Source: Blautia parvula
Lineage (GTDB): Bacteria; Bacillota; Clostridia; Lachnospirales; Lachnospiraceae
Direction: 5' to 3'
Length of the DNA: 64,000 nucleotides
NCBI RefSeq assembly: GCF_020215665.1
Contig: NZ_CP084061.1
Span: 1,892,001 to 1,956,000 of the forward strand
Numbering within the stretch: the stretch's first letter is position 1; every line of letters begins with the position of its first letter. Shown here piece after piece: positions 34,590 to 43,481 of the stretch. The notes beneath the pieces were generated by a model. It was not told the DNA's origin and did no database searches. It worked only from the letters and a program-made list of their open reading frames with translations. The position numbers and the translations under genes were made by a program.

Positions 34590-34627
34590 AAAAAGACAGA
34601 CAGCAAATTTTATTTCTGCTGTCTGCC
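34590..34627 (-). terminator. Terminator of the histidine kinase gene
   Basis: GGCAGACAGCA and TGCTGTCTG pair around an AT-rich loop on the minus strand, followed by CTTTTT. Confidence 0.8.
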
Positions 34628-34665
34628 TTCCCTGTATCACGTGTACTGCTTCTGCACAGTATCCG

Positions 34666-36159
34666 CTATTTCAGGGTCATATTCTTTTTTTCATTCACCG
34701 GAAGCTTTGCCGTAAAACAGATGCCTCTGTCTTCTGCCCTGGCTGTAATCTTTCCTTTATGAGCCTTAACAATGGCCTGGGCCACGGACAGACCGATTCC
34801 ATAGCCTCCTGTCTCCCGGGACCGGGAACTGTCGGCCCGGTAAAAACGGTCAAACAGCCTGTTCAGATCCCCCTCCGGAATCTCCTGGCAGTCGTTGCAG
34901 ACGGAAAGCTCCAGATACCGCTCTTTTTTCTCCAGAGATACCCTTACACTGCCCTCTTCCGGGCTGTATTTGACTGCATTGTCCATAAGGATGGTGACAA
35001 GCTGGCGGATATTGGCTTCGCATCCGTTCATATAAAGGCCTTCCGGTATGTTTTTTTCCATCTTCAGACCTTTTGCCTGCGCCATGGGAGCAAAGGCATC
35101 CACAGACTCCCTCACAGTCTCGGAACAGGAGAAATCTGCAGTCTGAAGCCTGTCCTGCATCTCATCCAGTCTGGAGAGTGTGAGCAGGTTCCTGACCAGC
35201 TCTCCCAGGCGCTCCACCTGGTTTCGGATACTTCTGGTCCACTCGCTCTCCCCCTCACACATTTCAATCACCTCCGCGTTGGCCAGGATTATGGCAATGG
35301 GTGTCTTGATCTCATGCCCCGCGTCTGTGATAAACTGCCTCTGCTTCTCCATGCTCTCGATCACAGGCCGGATTGCCCGCCCGGACAGTACGCTTACCAA
35401 AAACAATACCAGCACCAGACAGAAAAAAGCCACAATCAGGGAGATAACGGCAAAATTCCGGATGGACTGCAGATCATTGCCGCAGTCCACAAACACTAAT
35501 AGGGTCTGCCCGTCCTCCTTAACGGTCTTCTGGTATTTATACTGTCCGCAGTAGCCCTTTTCCCTGTCCTTCTTAAGCACCTCACCGGCAAACGAAGCAG
35601 CCTCCTCCTCTGTGACTGCTGCCACATGGGTCAGATCTATCTGCATCTGTGAGACATCTGCGGCATTTTCAGACCCCGCTTTTGCTGCCGGGATCGTTAC
35701 GGAAAAATATCGTGTCTCAAATGGTGTCTCCTCTGACATCCGATAGCCAAACAGACCACCTCTTCCGCGTATCCCCTTATCCTGCGGTTCCGCAAAGGCC
35801 TCTTCCTGCTTCCGTCCTTCCCCGGTCTGCCCCTCGGGGTCCTTTGGCACTGTCTCCTCCGCGTCCTTCGGCATTGTCTCCTCCGCGTCCTTCGGCATTG
35901 TCTCCTCCGCATCCTTCGGTACTGTCTCCTCCGCGTCTTTTGGCACTGTCTCCTCCGTCATCCCGGGCGGATGGTTTCCCTTGTCCCATTGTTTCGGAAA
36001 TCTCCCTCCATTTTCAGCCAGCATTTCCAGAAGAATATCGGATTTCCCCGTGACCTGAAAAATATTCAAGCCATTGATTCCCCCTACCACCAGCAGCAGA
36101 ACAGCCAGCAGGGAGATCATGGTGATCATGACAAATTTTCTCTGCAGTTTTTTAATCAT
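34666..36159 (-). CDS. Sensor histidine kinase with repeat-rich extracytoplasmic domain
   Basis: A 497-residue kinase: membrane segment about residues 10-30, an extracytoplasmic domain of about 200 residues containing five copies of an 8-residue repeat (EETVPKDA and variants), a second membrane segment about 240-260, H-box TDAGHEIKTPIAIILANAEV, N-box LMDNAVKYSPEEG and G-boxes (ETGGYGIGLSVAQAIV). All catalytic motifs are intact. It pairs with the response regulator 17 bp upstream. The stimulus is unknown; the neighbouring surface lipoproteins are possible targets. Confidence 0.9.
   Translation of the reverse strand: MIKKLQRKFVMITMISLLAVLLLVVGGINGLNIFQVTGKSDILLEMLAENGGRFPKQWDKGNHPPGMTEETVPKDAEETVPKDAEETMPKDAEETMPKDAEETVPKDPEGQTGEGRKQEEAFAEPQDKGIRGRGGLFGYRMSEETPFETRYFSVTIPAAKAGSENAADVSQMQIDLTHVAAVTEEEAASFAGEVLKKDREKGYCGQYKYQKTVKEDGQTLLVFVDCGNDLQSIRNFAVISLIVAFFCLVLVLFLVSVLSGRAIRPVIESMEKQRQFITDAGHEIKTPIAIILANAEVIEMCEGESEWTRSIRNQVERLGELVRNLLTLSRLDEMQDRLQTADFSCSETVRESVDAFAPMAQAKGLKMEKNIPEGLYMNGCEANIRQLVTILMDNAVKYSPEEGSVRVSLEKKERYLELSVCNDCQEIPEGDLNRLFDRFYRADSSRSRETGGYGIGLSVAQAIVKAHKGKITARAEDRGICFTAKLPVNEKKNMTLK
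35846..35959. repeat. 24-bp tandem repeat inside the kinase gene
   Basis: Five units starting at 35846, 35870, 35894, 35918 and 35942, exactly 24 bp apart, with GGCATTGTCTCCTCCGCGTC as typical sequence. The period is a multiple of three, so copy-number change would lengthen or shorten the sensor domain by 8 residues without a frameshift. Confidence 0.9.
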
Positions 36160-36176
36160 ATGCATACCTTTCCGGC

Positions 36177-36851
36177 TCAGACTTTTTTCTCCAGCTTATA
36201 GCCGATTCCCCTGGCTGCCCTGATCTCTATGGGCGCCTCCAGATTCTGCAGCTTTTTTCTCAGATAGGAGAGATAGACCCACACCACACTCACCTCTGCC
36301 TCCGCCTCAAAGCCCCATATCTTTTCCATAAACTGTTCTGCTGAGATGAACTGGCCGGAATTTCTCATGAGCATTTCCATCATCTGGAATTCCTTATTTC
36401 CAAGGCGGAGAGACTGGCTTTTATAAGCCAGCTCGAAATTCTCCCTGTTTAGGGTCAGACCTTCAAAATCCAGTATATTTGCGGAAAATTCTGATTTTCT
36501 TCTGGTCATGGCTCTGATCCTGGCAAGCAGTTCTTTCATGGCAAAGGGCTTTGGCAGGTAATCATCTGCTCCCATGTCAAGGCCTGTCACACGGTCTTCA
36601 ATCTCTCCTTTTGCGGTGAGAAGCAGGATCGGTACGGTACTTCCCTGCTTTCTGAGCGCTTCAAGCACTTCAAGCCCGCTCATCTTCGGCATCATGATAT
36701 CCAGGATAATACCGTCATACTCAGCCGCCTGGGCCCAGTCATAGGCATCTGCCCCGTTGTAAACCACATCTATGGAATACTTGTTGTGTTTCAGCACCGC
36801 TGCCAGCGCATTCGCCAGTTCCTTTTCATCCTCTGCAAGCAGTAAACGCAT
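36177..36851 (-). CDS. OmpR-type response regulator
   Basis: A 224-residue regulator: receiver domain (EDEKE, phospho-acceptor Asp in LDIMMPKMSG, KPFAMKE) and winged-helix domain (QFISAEQFMEKIWGFEAEAE, RGIGYKLEKKV). Start has GGAGGGG upstream. It is the first gene of the two-gene system. The gene for the kinase follows. A 9-bp inverted repeat upstream may be an autoregulatory site. Confidence 0.93.
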   Translation of the reverse strand: MRLLLAEDEKELANALAAVLKHNKYSIDVVYNGADAYDWAQAAEYDGIILDIMMPKMSGLEVLEALRKQGSTVPILLLTAKGEIEDRVTGLDMGADDYLPKPFAMKELLARIRAMTRRKSEFSANILDFEGLTLNRENFELAYKSQSLRLGNKEFQMMEMLMRNSGQFISAEQFMEKIWGFEAEAEVSVVWVYLSYLRKKLQNLEAPIEIRAARGIGYKLEKKV

Positions 36852-36870
36852 GTTTTCCCCTCCGTTTTTG

Positions 36871-36903
36871 TGATAAGATTGTTTGTTACCTTTTATCTTA
36901 TCA
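36871..36903. promoter_or_regulatory. Inverted repeat upstream of the response regulator
   Basis: TGATAAGAT (36871-36879) and ATCTTATCA (36895-36903) are perfect 9-bp arms around 15 bp. It sits 20 bp upstream of the start codon and could be the binding site of the regulator itself or of another protein. Confidence 0.45.
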
Positions 36904-36922
36904 TAAAAACCTTAAAAGAAGC

Positions 36923-36967
36923 TAAAAAAATCCCCGGGCCGCAGATGATCTTCTGCAGCTCCGGGAA
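36923..36967 (-). terminator. Terminator of the acidic lipoprotein gene
   Basis: Minus strand: TCCCGG-AGCTGCAGA and TCTGCGG-CCCGGGGA pair, followed by seven T. Confidence 0.82.
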
Positions 36968-36979
36968 CTATATATTTTT

Positions 36980-37666
36980 TTATCCAATGGGTTCCTTCTC
37001 ATCGCCGTCACTGTAAATATGTACTGCATAATTCACGCCATCTTCCACATAATACTCCACTTCCACGCTGAGGCCCGATTTTATAATAACAGGACAATCC
37101 ACAATCGCCATGCCTATATTATATTCGACTGCTCTGTCTTCTCCTTCACCTCCATAAGTACGTCCGCCTATGTTCTCTTCATCAATCCGCATGGTATTGC
37201 CATTCACATCAAGCACATATCCTGCAGTTTCGTATGTCTCTCTGCCGCCTGAAGGATCGTAATGTCCTTCTTCATCTGTGTACGCATCCTGATTTTCACT
37301 GCTTTCGTCTGTATTCTCCTGGGTGCCGGATTCATTACTCTCCTCTGACTGCTCCTGGCTGTCTGTCTGCTCCTGGCCGGCTGTCTTATCCTGATTGCTG
37401 TTCTCCTCTCCACCGGCAGTTTCCTGGCTGCCGGAATTATCACTTTTGTCCGATACCTTTACGTCTTCTGTCTTCTTTTTTGGTTCTATGACCTTTGCTT
37501 CTTCTTTCTTTTTGTTCTTGTCATTTTCTGCAGTCTTATCCTTCTTTGCTGTGTCTTCTGTCTTTGTCTTTGTTTCTTTGTCCTCATTGCTGCTGCCGCA
37601 ACCTGCCAGAAGACTTGCCGATAAGATTGCCGCTGCCGCCAAAACCATAATTTTTCCTGTTCTCAT
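36980..37666 (-). CDS. Low-complexity lipoprotein
   Basis: A 228-residue lipoprotein. Signal peptide and lipobox LLAGC (Cys about residue 23), then about 120 residues of Lys/Glu/Asp/Ser/Gln-rich linker that probably spans the cell wall, then a short C-terminal beta-rich domain (GRETYETAGYVLDVNGNTMR; YNIGMAIVDCPVIIKSGLSV). Start at ATG 37666 with AAAGGAGA upstream. The gap of 37 bp to the CapA-like gene suggests one operon. Function unknown. Confidence 0.8.
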   Translation of the reverse strand: MRTGKIMVLAAAAILSASLLAGCGSSNEDKETKTKTEDTAKKDKTAENDKNKKKEEAKVIEPKKKTEDVKVSDKSDNSGSQETAGGEENSNQDKTAGQEQTDSQEQSEESNESGTQENTDESSENQDAYTDEEGHYDPSGGRETYETAGYVLDVNGNTMRIDEENIGGRTYGGEGEDRAVEYNIGMAIVDCPVIIKSGLSVEVEYYVEDGVNYAVHIYSDGDEKEPIG

Positions 37667-37703
37667 TATTTTTCTCCTTTGTTTATTTCTTTCAGGGGTG
37701 GGT

Positions 37704-38744
37704 TTATACATCCAATTCCGGCTGAAAATTATTTTCTCCGGAATCGGATGATATCCTGCATGGAATCTGCTCCGGTTCCCAGGCCTTCACAAGCTTTCCA
37801 TCCAAAAACCCGAATGTCTGGCGGTATATCACGCTGTCCCAAACCTCAGGGTTCTTATCTGCCCCATTACAAAATACTCCCAGGCTGTATATGATATAAC
37901 TCCCCTCATATCTCTCTACCTGCTGTACATGGGATGGGTGATACCCCAGCACCAGATCTGCCCCCGCTTCAACGGCTCTGTGTGCCCACTCCTCCTGACT
38001 TTTGCCGGGCTTTTGGGCCCCTTCTTTGCCCCAGTTCATGCACACGACGATCATGTGTGCGCCTGCACCCTCAGCAAGCCGTATATTTTTAACCAGCAGT
38101 GCCTGCATATCCATGGATCTGTCAAGCACATCAATGCCGATGAAGCCAATTTGAATCCCGTTTATATTTTTGAAAGAGACACGGTCATGTCCGAAAGCTC
38201 CGACTCCCGCTTCATTTAACGCGATAGCCGTGTCATAATATCCGTCCTGTCCATAGTCCTTTGTTCTGTCATTCGCCAGGTTCACCAGATCGATGGAACC
38301 TTCTTTGAGGATTTCCGCGTATTCTTTCTGTCCTTTGATAGGATGCTTCCTGCCTGCCGCCGTTTCCTCTGACATATCACCGATAAAATTCGTGACATTT
38401 ACATCCGCCTTTTCAAGCTCTGTTTTCACATTCTGAAAAAAATAGGCAGGGTTTTCTTTCTTCTCGTATGTCTCCAGGAAACTGCCTTTTATACCTGTTC
38501 CCCGCTCATCGCCAAAGATACAGGTACCGATCGCTCCTATTGTCACCTTTGTCATCTTGGCTTCCAGCTCCGCCTCCCGGGCTGATCTGGCCTTTAATTC
38601 CCTCTCTGCAGATACCTTTGGTACAAACACCAGGGAGAGAAAAAGCAGGGCTGCCAGCAGAAGAACTCCTGATGTCAGCATTTTCTTCATGCGTCTGACC
38701 TTGCGTGCCCGCCTGATTCGGTTCCTTCTTATCTTTTTATCCAT
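37704..38744 (-). CDS. CapA-like (poly-gamma-glutamate synthesis) metallophosphatase
   Basis: A 346-residue protein with a basic start and one N-terminal membrane anchor (about residues 20-45). The CapA motifs follow: VTIGAIGTCIFGDER in place of the usual GDxxxG, NVTNFIGD, LVNLANDRTKDYGQDGYYDT, GFIGIDV, VVCMNWGKEGAQKPGKSQEE, GYHPSHVQ and YIIYSLGVFCNG. The usual NH in LANNH reads ND and HWG reads NWG, so metal or catalytic residues differ from standard CapA and activity is uncertain. It may act on cell-surface polymers. Confidence 0.82.
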   Translation of the reverse strand: MDKKIRRNRIRRARKVRRMKKMLTSGVLLLAALLFLSLVFVPKVSAERELKARSAREAELEAKMTKVTIGAIGTCIFGDERGTGIKGSFLETYEKKENPAYFFQNVKTELEKADVNVTNFIGDMSEETAAGRKHPIKGQKEYAEILKEGSIDLVNLANDRTKDYGQDGYYDTAIALNEAGVGAFGHDRVSFKNINGIQIGFIGIDVLDRSMDMQALLVKNIRLAEGAGAHMIVVCMNWGKEGAQKPGKSQEEWAHRAVEAGADLVLGYHPSHVQQVERYEGSYIIYSLGVFCNGADKNPEVWDSVIYRQTFGFLDGKLVKAWEPEQIPCRISSDSGENNFQPELDV

Positions 38745-39002
38745 AATAATCCCTCTTTTGCAGCAAAAAACTGGATTTGCTGTCCATGTTTGGTATTATA
38801 TAGAAAAGATGTTACTAATATAAGCAATCTTGTTTTACGTTTACACGACTTTAATAGAACAAACTCATGACTATTTTTTTAATGAACTGACAAAGTTTGT
38901 GACTATTTTTGCGTTTCTATGTACAATAAAAAATAAATTCTTAACATGTCCCGTAGCAACTATGTAAAATTTCCTCTTTCAATCCACTGTTTAAGCCTGA
39001 TT
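38745..39002. other. AT-rich intergenic region, no gene
   Basis: No frame is supported. Two imperfect copies of a 20-nt phrase containing TGACTATTTTT (38858-38878 and 38890-38910, about 32 bp apart) are visible. They may be part of the promoter of the CapA-like operon or binding sites. Confidence 0.4.
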
Positions 39003-39075
39003 CCGGATGTAATCTATGACAAAACGCGTTATAGATGTGTAACATTCTGCTGCACCATAGGTTCCGGTTCTATAT
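39003..39075. repeat. Dispersed hairpin-like repeat, copy 2
   Basis: GACAAAACGC, then ATAGATGTGTAACATTCTGC, then TGCACCATAGG resemble 21316-21370 and 44930-44975. The CATTCTGCT core is exact; the flanks can partly pair. Located upstream of the AraC/GyrI gene. Confidence 0.55.
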
Positions 39076-39245
39076 TATCAGACTATAATAGGTTTTGCGC
39101 GATAACAGCACCAACGTAAATCGTATATGCACAAACGTTTTCTGCTGTCATCCCAAACTCCTGTATATCCCTTTACAAAACAGGACATAAAAAGAGAGGA
39201 TTATACTTTTTTCATAAGCTATGCTGTAAGCAAGGAGGCAGAAAA

Positions 39246-40112
39246 ATGGAATGGTTAAAAAAACTGAGCAGTGCCATCGCATATATTGAGGAAAATCTGG
39301 ACAAGGAAATTTCCTATGACAAAGCAGCGGAAATTGCCTGCTGCTCCACCTATTATTTTCAGCGAATGTTTTCCTATGTGGCAGGTATTCCCCTGTCTGA
39401 CTATATCAGGAAGAGAAGAATGACCCAGGCTGCCTTTGAACTGCAGCGCACAGACCATAAGGTTCTGGATATCGCCTTAAAATACGGCTATACTTCCCCA
39501 ACTTCCTTTAACCGCGCCTTTCAAAGTGTCCATGGCATTCCCCCCACCGCTGCCAGAAATGAGGGATGTGTGTTACATGCCTATCCTGCCGTCACGTTTT
39601 CCGTGACCGTGGCAGGAGAAACGCCCATGGCCTACCGGATTGAACAGAAGGGTCCTATGCGCATTGCAGGTATCCGCATACCCCTGACAGAAAACATGGA
39701 GAAAAATATGGAACGCATTCCCGCCTTCTGGAAACAAACCATGGAAGGCCCGAAATTCTGGGAAATCTGCGCACTTGCTGACCAGGAACCACGGAATATA
39801 CTGGGCGTCAGCACTTACCGGGACCCACAGAATATCTTCTATTATATTGCTGCCCAGACAGAAGGGCCGGTGCCGGAAGATATGCTGGACTACACAATCC
39901 CCGCTGCCACATGGGTGGTGTTTGAAAGTGACGGCAGCCTGAAAGAACAGGTGCAGAGCATTTTCCGCCGCTTTATGACAGAATGGCTTCCATTCTCCGG
40001 TTACGAGTACGCCTATCTGCCGGATGTGGAAGTCTATCCCATATATGAAAAACAGCCGGAGAACGGACATTTTCAGGTATGGATCGCAATCACAAAGAAT
40101 AAGGAGGAATGA
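39246..40112 (+). CDS. AraC-family regulator with GyrI-like domain
   Basis: A 288-residue regulator: AraC DNA-binding domain at the N-terminus (AAEIACCSTYYFQRMFSYVA; VLDIALKYGYTSPTSFNRAF) and a GyrI-like effector domain at about 125-285 (MAYRIEQKGPMRIAGIRIPL). Ribosome binding site AAGGAGG. The next gene encodes a second, free GyrI-like domain and begins 2 bp later, followed by an ABC exporter, so the cluster looks like a drug-sensing and export system. Confidence 0.9.
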   Translation: MEWLKKLSSAIAYIEENLDKEISYDKAAEIACCSTYYFQRMFSYVAGIPLSDYIRKRRMTQAAFELQRTDHKVLDIALKYGYTSPTSFNRAFQSVHGIPPTAARNEGCVLHAYPAVTFSVTVAGETPMAYRIEQKGPMRIAGIRIPLTENMEKNMERIPAFWKQTMEGPKFWEICALADQEPRNILGVSTYRDPQNIFYYIAAQTEGPVPEDMLDYTIPAATWVVFESDGSLKEQVQSIFRRFMTEWLPFSGYEYAYLPDVEVYPIYEKQPENGHFQVWIAITKNKEE

Positions 40113-40114
40113 TC

Positions 40115-40570
40115 ATGGATCACAAAGTAGAAATCAGAGAAATCGAGCCCATACGGGCTGCATACATGAAATATCGGGGAGACGCCGCAAAAGCAAACCG
40201 CATGTTCCCCAAAGTGTTTCAATCCGTACGCGGAAAGACAAACGGGTCTCCTTTCTTCTCCTATCTCAGCATGGACCCGGAAACGAAAATGGGGAATATG
40301 GAACTGTGTGTCCCCACGCAGGAAACACCGGCCGGCAGCAGTGTAAATGTGAAAGTTTTCCCCCGCATACGGGCGCTCTGCGTCACACATACCGGTTCCT
40401 ATGATACACTTTTTCAGGCATATGCCGCAATCGATCACTTTGCCGCAGAGCACCACCTGGTTCTAAGACCTCCCTTCCGGGAGATTTTCCTCAAAGGACC
40501 GGGCATGATCATAAAAGGAAACCCGGATAAATACATTACGGAAATCCAGTTTCCCATTGAGGAGGATTGA
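40115..40570 (+). CDS. GyrI-like small-molecule-binding protein
   Basis: A 151-residue single-domain protein (VEIREIEPIRAAYMKYRGD at the start; FPRIRALCVTHTGSYDTLFQ; YITEIQFPIEED at the end). GyrI-like proteins bind drugs or other hydrophobic molecules. Start at ATG 40115 with AAGGAGG 7 nt upstream; an ATG at 40109 overlaps the previous stop. The ABC exporter genes follow 6 bp later. Confidence 0.85.
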   Translation: MDHKVEIREIEPIRAAYMKYRGDAAKANRMFPKVFQSVRGKTNGSPFFSYLSMDPETKMGNMELCVPTQETPAGSSVNVKVFPRIRALCVTHTGSYDTLFQAYAAIDHFAAEHHLVLRPPFREIFLKGPGMIIKGNPDKYITEIQFPIEED

Positions 40571-40576
40571 TAGGCC

Positions 40577-41545
40577 ATGCAGCAGACATCACCTTACGCC
40601 ATCTGTGCCGAACAGGTGTACAAGCAATATAAAAACGGCGTGCAGGCCCTGTCCGGCCTCAGCCTGACAGTAAAAAGGGGCGAGATCTTTACCCTTCTTG
40701 GGCAGAACGGCGCCGGCAAGTCAACACTCATACGAATTTTGACCACCTTTTTGAAACCCGGTTCCGGAAAGGTATCTGTTCTGGGCCTGGACCTTAACCG
40801 TGACGCGGACCGCATACGGGCAAAAATTGCCTGTGTCTCCCAGCAGACCTCTATTGATATGCATTTGTCTCTCAGAGAAAATATGATGTTTCAGAGCCGT
40901 CTATACCGAATTCCGAAAGCCGCGGCAAAAAAACGCATGGACATGCTGATTGATGCATTTGACCTGACACAATATCTGAAATATCCCGTCTCCTCCTATT
41001 CAGGCGGCATAAAAAGGCGGCTGGACATTGCTCTGAACCTTATGTCAGAACCGGAAGTCCTGTTTCTGGATGAACCTACTGTGGGCATGGATATCCAGTC
41101 CCGCATGGCTATGTGGAAGATGATGGAGAAGATCCGGGAAGAATTCGGCACCACTGTCTTTCTCACAACACATTATCTGGAGGAGGCTGACAGTCTGAGT
41201 GATACGGTCTGTATCATGAAGGAGGGAAAAGAAGTGGCCCAGGGAACCCCCTTTGCCCTGAGGCAGTATATCAGACAGGATATGATCCGGATCACCTTTT
41301 CTTCCAAATCTGCCGCCGGGGATTCTGTAAAACGGATGTCCGGTCTCTTTCTGCCGGACAGGATCAGAATACAGGACAACTGCTGTCTGCTCTTTACGGA
41401 AGATATCCGCCGCGATATGGAAACTGCCAATGTGTTTCTGTTAAAGAATCAGATTCCCTTTCTGGGCATTGAGATAAAACAGCCGTCCCTGGATGATATT
41501 TTTCTGAAACTCACAGAGGACAGCAAACAGGAGGCATGCATATGA
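40577..41545 (+). CDS. ABC-2 type exporter ATPase (drug-resistance type)
   Basis: A 322-residue ATPase of the DrrA type: Walker A GQNGAGKST, Q-loop CVSQQTSI, signature YSGGIKRRLD, Walker B VLFLDEPTVGMD, H-loop TTHYLEEAD. The C-terminal extension of about 90 residues is usual for DrrA-like proteins. It acts with the permease encoded directly after it. Located behind two GyrI-type proteins, which suggests inducible export of a drug-like compound. Confidence 0.92.
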   Translation: MQQTSPYAICAEQVYKQYKNGVQALSGLSLTVKRGEIFTLLGQNGAGKSTLIRILTTFLKPGSGKVSVLGLDLNRDADRIRAKIACVSQQTSIDMHLSLRENMMFQSRLYRIPKAAAKKRMDMLIDAFDLTQYLKYPVSSYSGGIKRRLDIALNLMSEPEVLFLDEPTVGMDIQSRMAMWKMMEKIREEFGTTVFLTTHYLEEADSLSDTVCIMKEGKEVAQGTPFALRQYIRQDMIRITFSSKSAAGDSVKRMSGLFLPDRIRIQDNCCLLFTEDIRRDMETANVFLLKNQIPFLGIEIKQPSLDDIFLKLTEDSKQEACI

Positions 41546-42297
41546 CAGTCTTTACAATCTTATGGAAAAATATAAAATGGCGCTTTCACAACAAGCTCAC
41601 CATTATCATCACCCTGACGCAGCCAGTTCTCTGGCTGGTATTATACAGCACCGTGGCAGGACAGACCTTGCAGGGGACAGAGATAGGAAATTACACGGCA
41701 TTTATCCTGCCCGGCCTCATGGTGCTGGTCTCCTTCTCTGTGTGCAGCAGCAGCGGAATCATGAATTATATGCTGAAGGCAGAGGGAAGCTTCTACCGGA
41801 TTCTCATCGCTCCGGTCCAAAGAACCTCCGTCATACTGGGGCAGATATTGGAAGGTGTTCTCTGCACTTTTTTGGAAGTCGGCCTTATGGGGCTCATCAG
41901 CCTTTTCTTTTCCGTGAGATTTCGTACCGGCATATCAGGCTTCTGCATCATTTTGCTTCTGATCTTTCTGATTGCCTTTTTCATGTCCGGAATCTGTTAC
42001 GGCATCAGCCTGATCCTTCCCAATGAAATGGTGTACGAGTCTGTGATGAACGCCATTGTGCTGCCCGTGTTCTTTTTAAGCTCTGCGCTGTTTCCTGTGG
42101 ATAGAATCACCGGTATACTGAAAATCCTGGTAAGCGGCAATCCCTTTACCCATGTGATCAACAGCATCCGCTCCATTTTGCTGGGCAAGGCGGTGTCAGG
42201 CCGTGAGTTAGTCCTCACCATATGTCTGCTTCTGCTCATGGGCGGACTGGGATTTTGCTTTGCTGCCGTCAGACTGAACAGGGAAACAGATCTGTGA
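41542..42297 (+). CDS. ABC-2 type exporter permease
   Basis: A 251-residue permease with six membrane segments and the ABC-2 signature region (NAIVLPVFFLSSALFPVDRI). Start at ATG 41542 with AGGAGG 7 nt upstream; the ATG at 41536 is too near. It overlaps the ATPase gene by 4 bp. Last gene of the four-gene unit. Confidence 0.9.
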   Translation: MTVFTILWKNIKWRFHNKLTIIITLTQPVLWLVLYSTVAGQTLQGTEIGNYTAFILPGLMVLVSFSVCSSSGIMNYMLKAEGSFYRILIAPVQRTSVILGQILEGVLCTFLEVGLMGLISLFFSVRFRTGISGFCIILLLIFLIAFFMSGICYGISLILPNEMVYESVMNAIVLPVFFLSSALFPVDRITGILKILVSGNPFTHVINSIRSILLGKAVSGRELVLTICLLLLMGGLGFCFAAVRLNRETDL

Positions 42298-42756
42298 TTA
42301 TTTCTGCCTATTTTTCTCCTGCATGTACCTCTCTATTTCTTCATGCGTCAGCCTCCGCACCTGGGTAAATGGGTACTCCCGGTATTCTTTCACGGAAAAG
42401 ACAGGTGACATGGCTTCACATATTTTGTTTCTGTTCTTTTTCAGGTAACTCTGCAGTTCTTCTTCACCGGGGAAAATTTTATACGAAATTCTTCCCCGGC
42501 TGCTCTTTATCTCATAGATGCCGCAAGACTTTTTCATGGCCACATCCGCTGTGCGCAGATAAAGCTTTGCCTGTTCCAGAGACTGAAAGGGAAAATTCCA
42601 TCTCTGCAGCCCTCTTCTCAAATCCCGTTCTATACAAATACAGCGCCCGCATGTTCCGCAGATATATTGGGTATGATGACTCAGGCAGTCTACGGGATTC
42701 AGCAGCGGTGTGATTCGGCTGTTGTCAATATAACATTCTTTGCACATTGTAAACAT
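42298..42756 (-). CDS. Hypothetical Cys-rich protein, 152 residues
   Basis: The N-terminal part holds a probable zinc-binding group (MCKECY, CLSHHTQYICGTCGRCICIE), followed by an alpha/beta region (FQSLEQAKLYLRTADVAMKK; ISYKIFPGEEELQSYLKKNR) and an HEEIERYMQEKNRQK tail. No family is recognised with certainty. GGGGAGG lies just before the start. It is convergent with the ABC permease and lies directly after it with no spacer. Confidence 0.75.
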   Translation of the reverse strand: MFTMCKECYIDNSRITPLLNPVDCLSHHTQYICGTCGRCICIERDLRRGLQRWNFPFQSLEQAKLYLRTADVAMKKSCGIYEIKSSRGRISYKIFPGEEELQSYLKKNRNKICEAMSPVFSVKEYREYPFTQVRRLTHEEIERYMQEKNRQK

Positions 42757-43006
42757 GTCCCTCCCCTTTTTACTTCAGTTTCTCTTTTTAATAAGTATAA
42801 ACGATGACATTATGTGAGAGTCAAGGCCGTATATTCCTGTTCTTACATCCATTTTCATGCTGCACCTGTCAGGATAAATGCGGCCGTAATTGCCACCTGT
42901 CTTCTGATTGCTGCCCTGCTGCTTCAAAATAATTGACACTTATGTACCAAATGTTTAAAATAGAGTAATCAATCCATAATCCATTACAGCCAAAAGGAGT
43001 TATCCC

Positions 43007-43465
43007 ATGATAATTAAAATAGAAAAAGCATGCCGCAGCGACGCTAAAAGGCTTGCCGAAGTTTATAATATGAGTTTTTACAGCGACTATTTAAAGTACG
43101 GGGAATGCCCGGGATATAACAAAACAGAAAATGACATTCTGGATAACTTACAAAAACGTGATGTATATAAGATAATCGCTGATGGCGCCATTGTTGGCGC
43201 AGTCTCTGTCAGGCCGGATGGGGATGAGTCCTACTATCTTGGCGCTCTCTGTGTCATACCCAAATACGCCAACAAAGGCATTGGACAGACAGCCATGCGT
43301 TTTCTTGATAAAAAATATCCCAACGCCAGACACTGGGCGTTGGAGACACCTTCCGATAAAACACAGAATCACTATTTTTATAAAAAATTCAATTTCAAAA
43401 TAACAAAAGAATATATGTCCGGAGGTATTGCTATCTCTTTCTTTGAACGCAGCATACAACCCTGA
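43007..43465 (+). CDS. GNAT-family N-acetyltransferase
   Basis: A 152-residue GNAT enzyme with the acetyl-CoA motif VIPKYANKGIGQTAMRFLDK and a conserved YFYKKFNF near the end. The acceptor is unknown. AAAAGGAGTT precedes the start. A TTGACA box at about 42,934 lies in the 250-bp gap upstream. Single gene with a shared downstream terminator. Confidence 0.88.
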   Translation: MIIKIEKACRSDAKRLAEVYNMSFYSDYLKYGECPGYNKTENDILDNLQKRDVYKIIADGAIVGAVSVRPDGDESYYLGALCVIPKYANKGIGQTAMRFLDKKYPNARHWALETPSDKTQNHYFYKKFNFKITKEYMSGGIAISFFERSIQP

Positions 43466-43481
43466 TTTTCTTTGGCGGACG

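Noticed and set aside
35846-35959. Small CRISPR or intergenic repeat
   Set aside because: The 24-bp repeats are entirely within the kinase coding sequence and in frame.
34666-36159. Kinase/regulator pair as an extension of the lantibiotic system
   Set aside because: It is in the host chromosome far from the element and next to the VTC operon; no immunity gene is adjacent.
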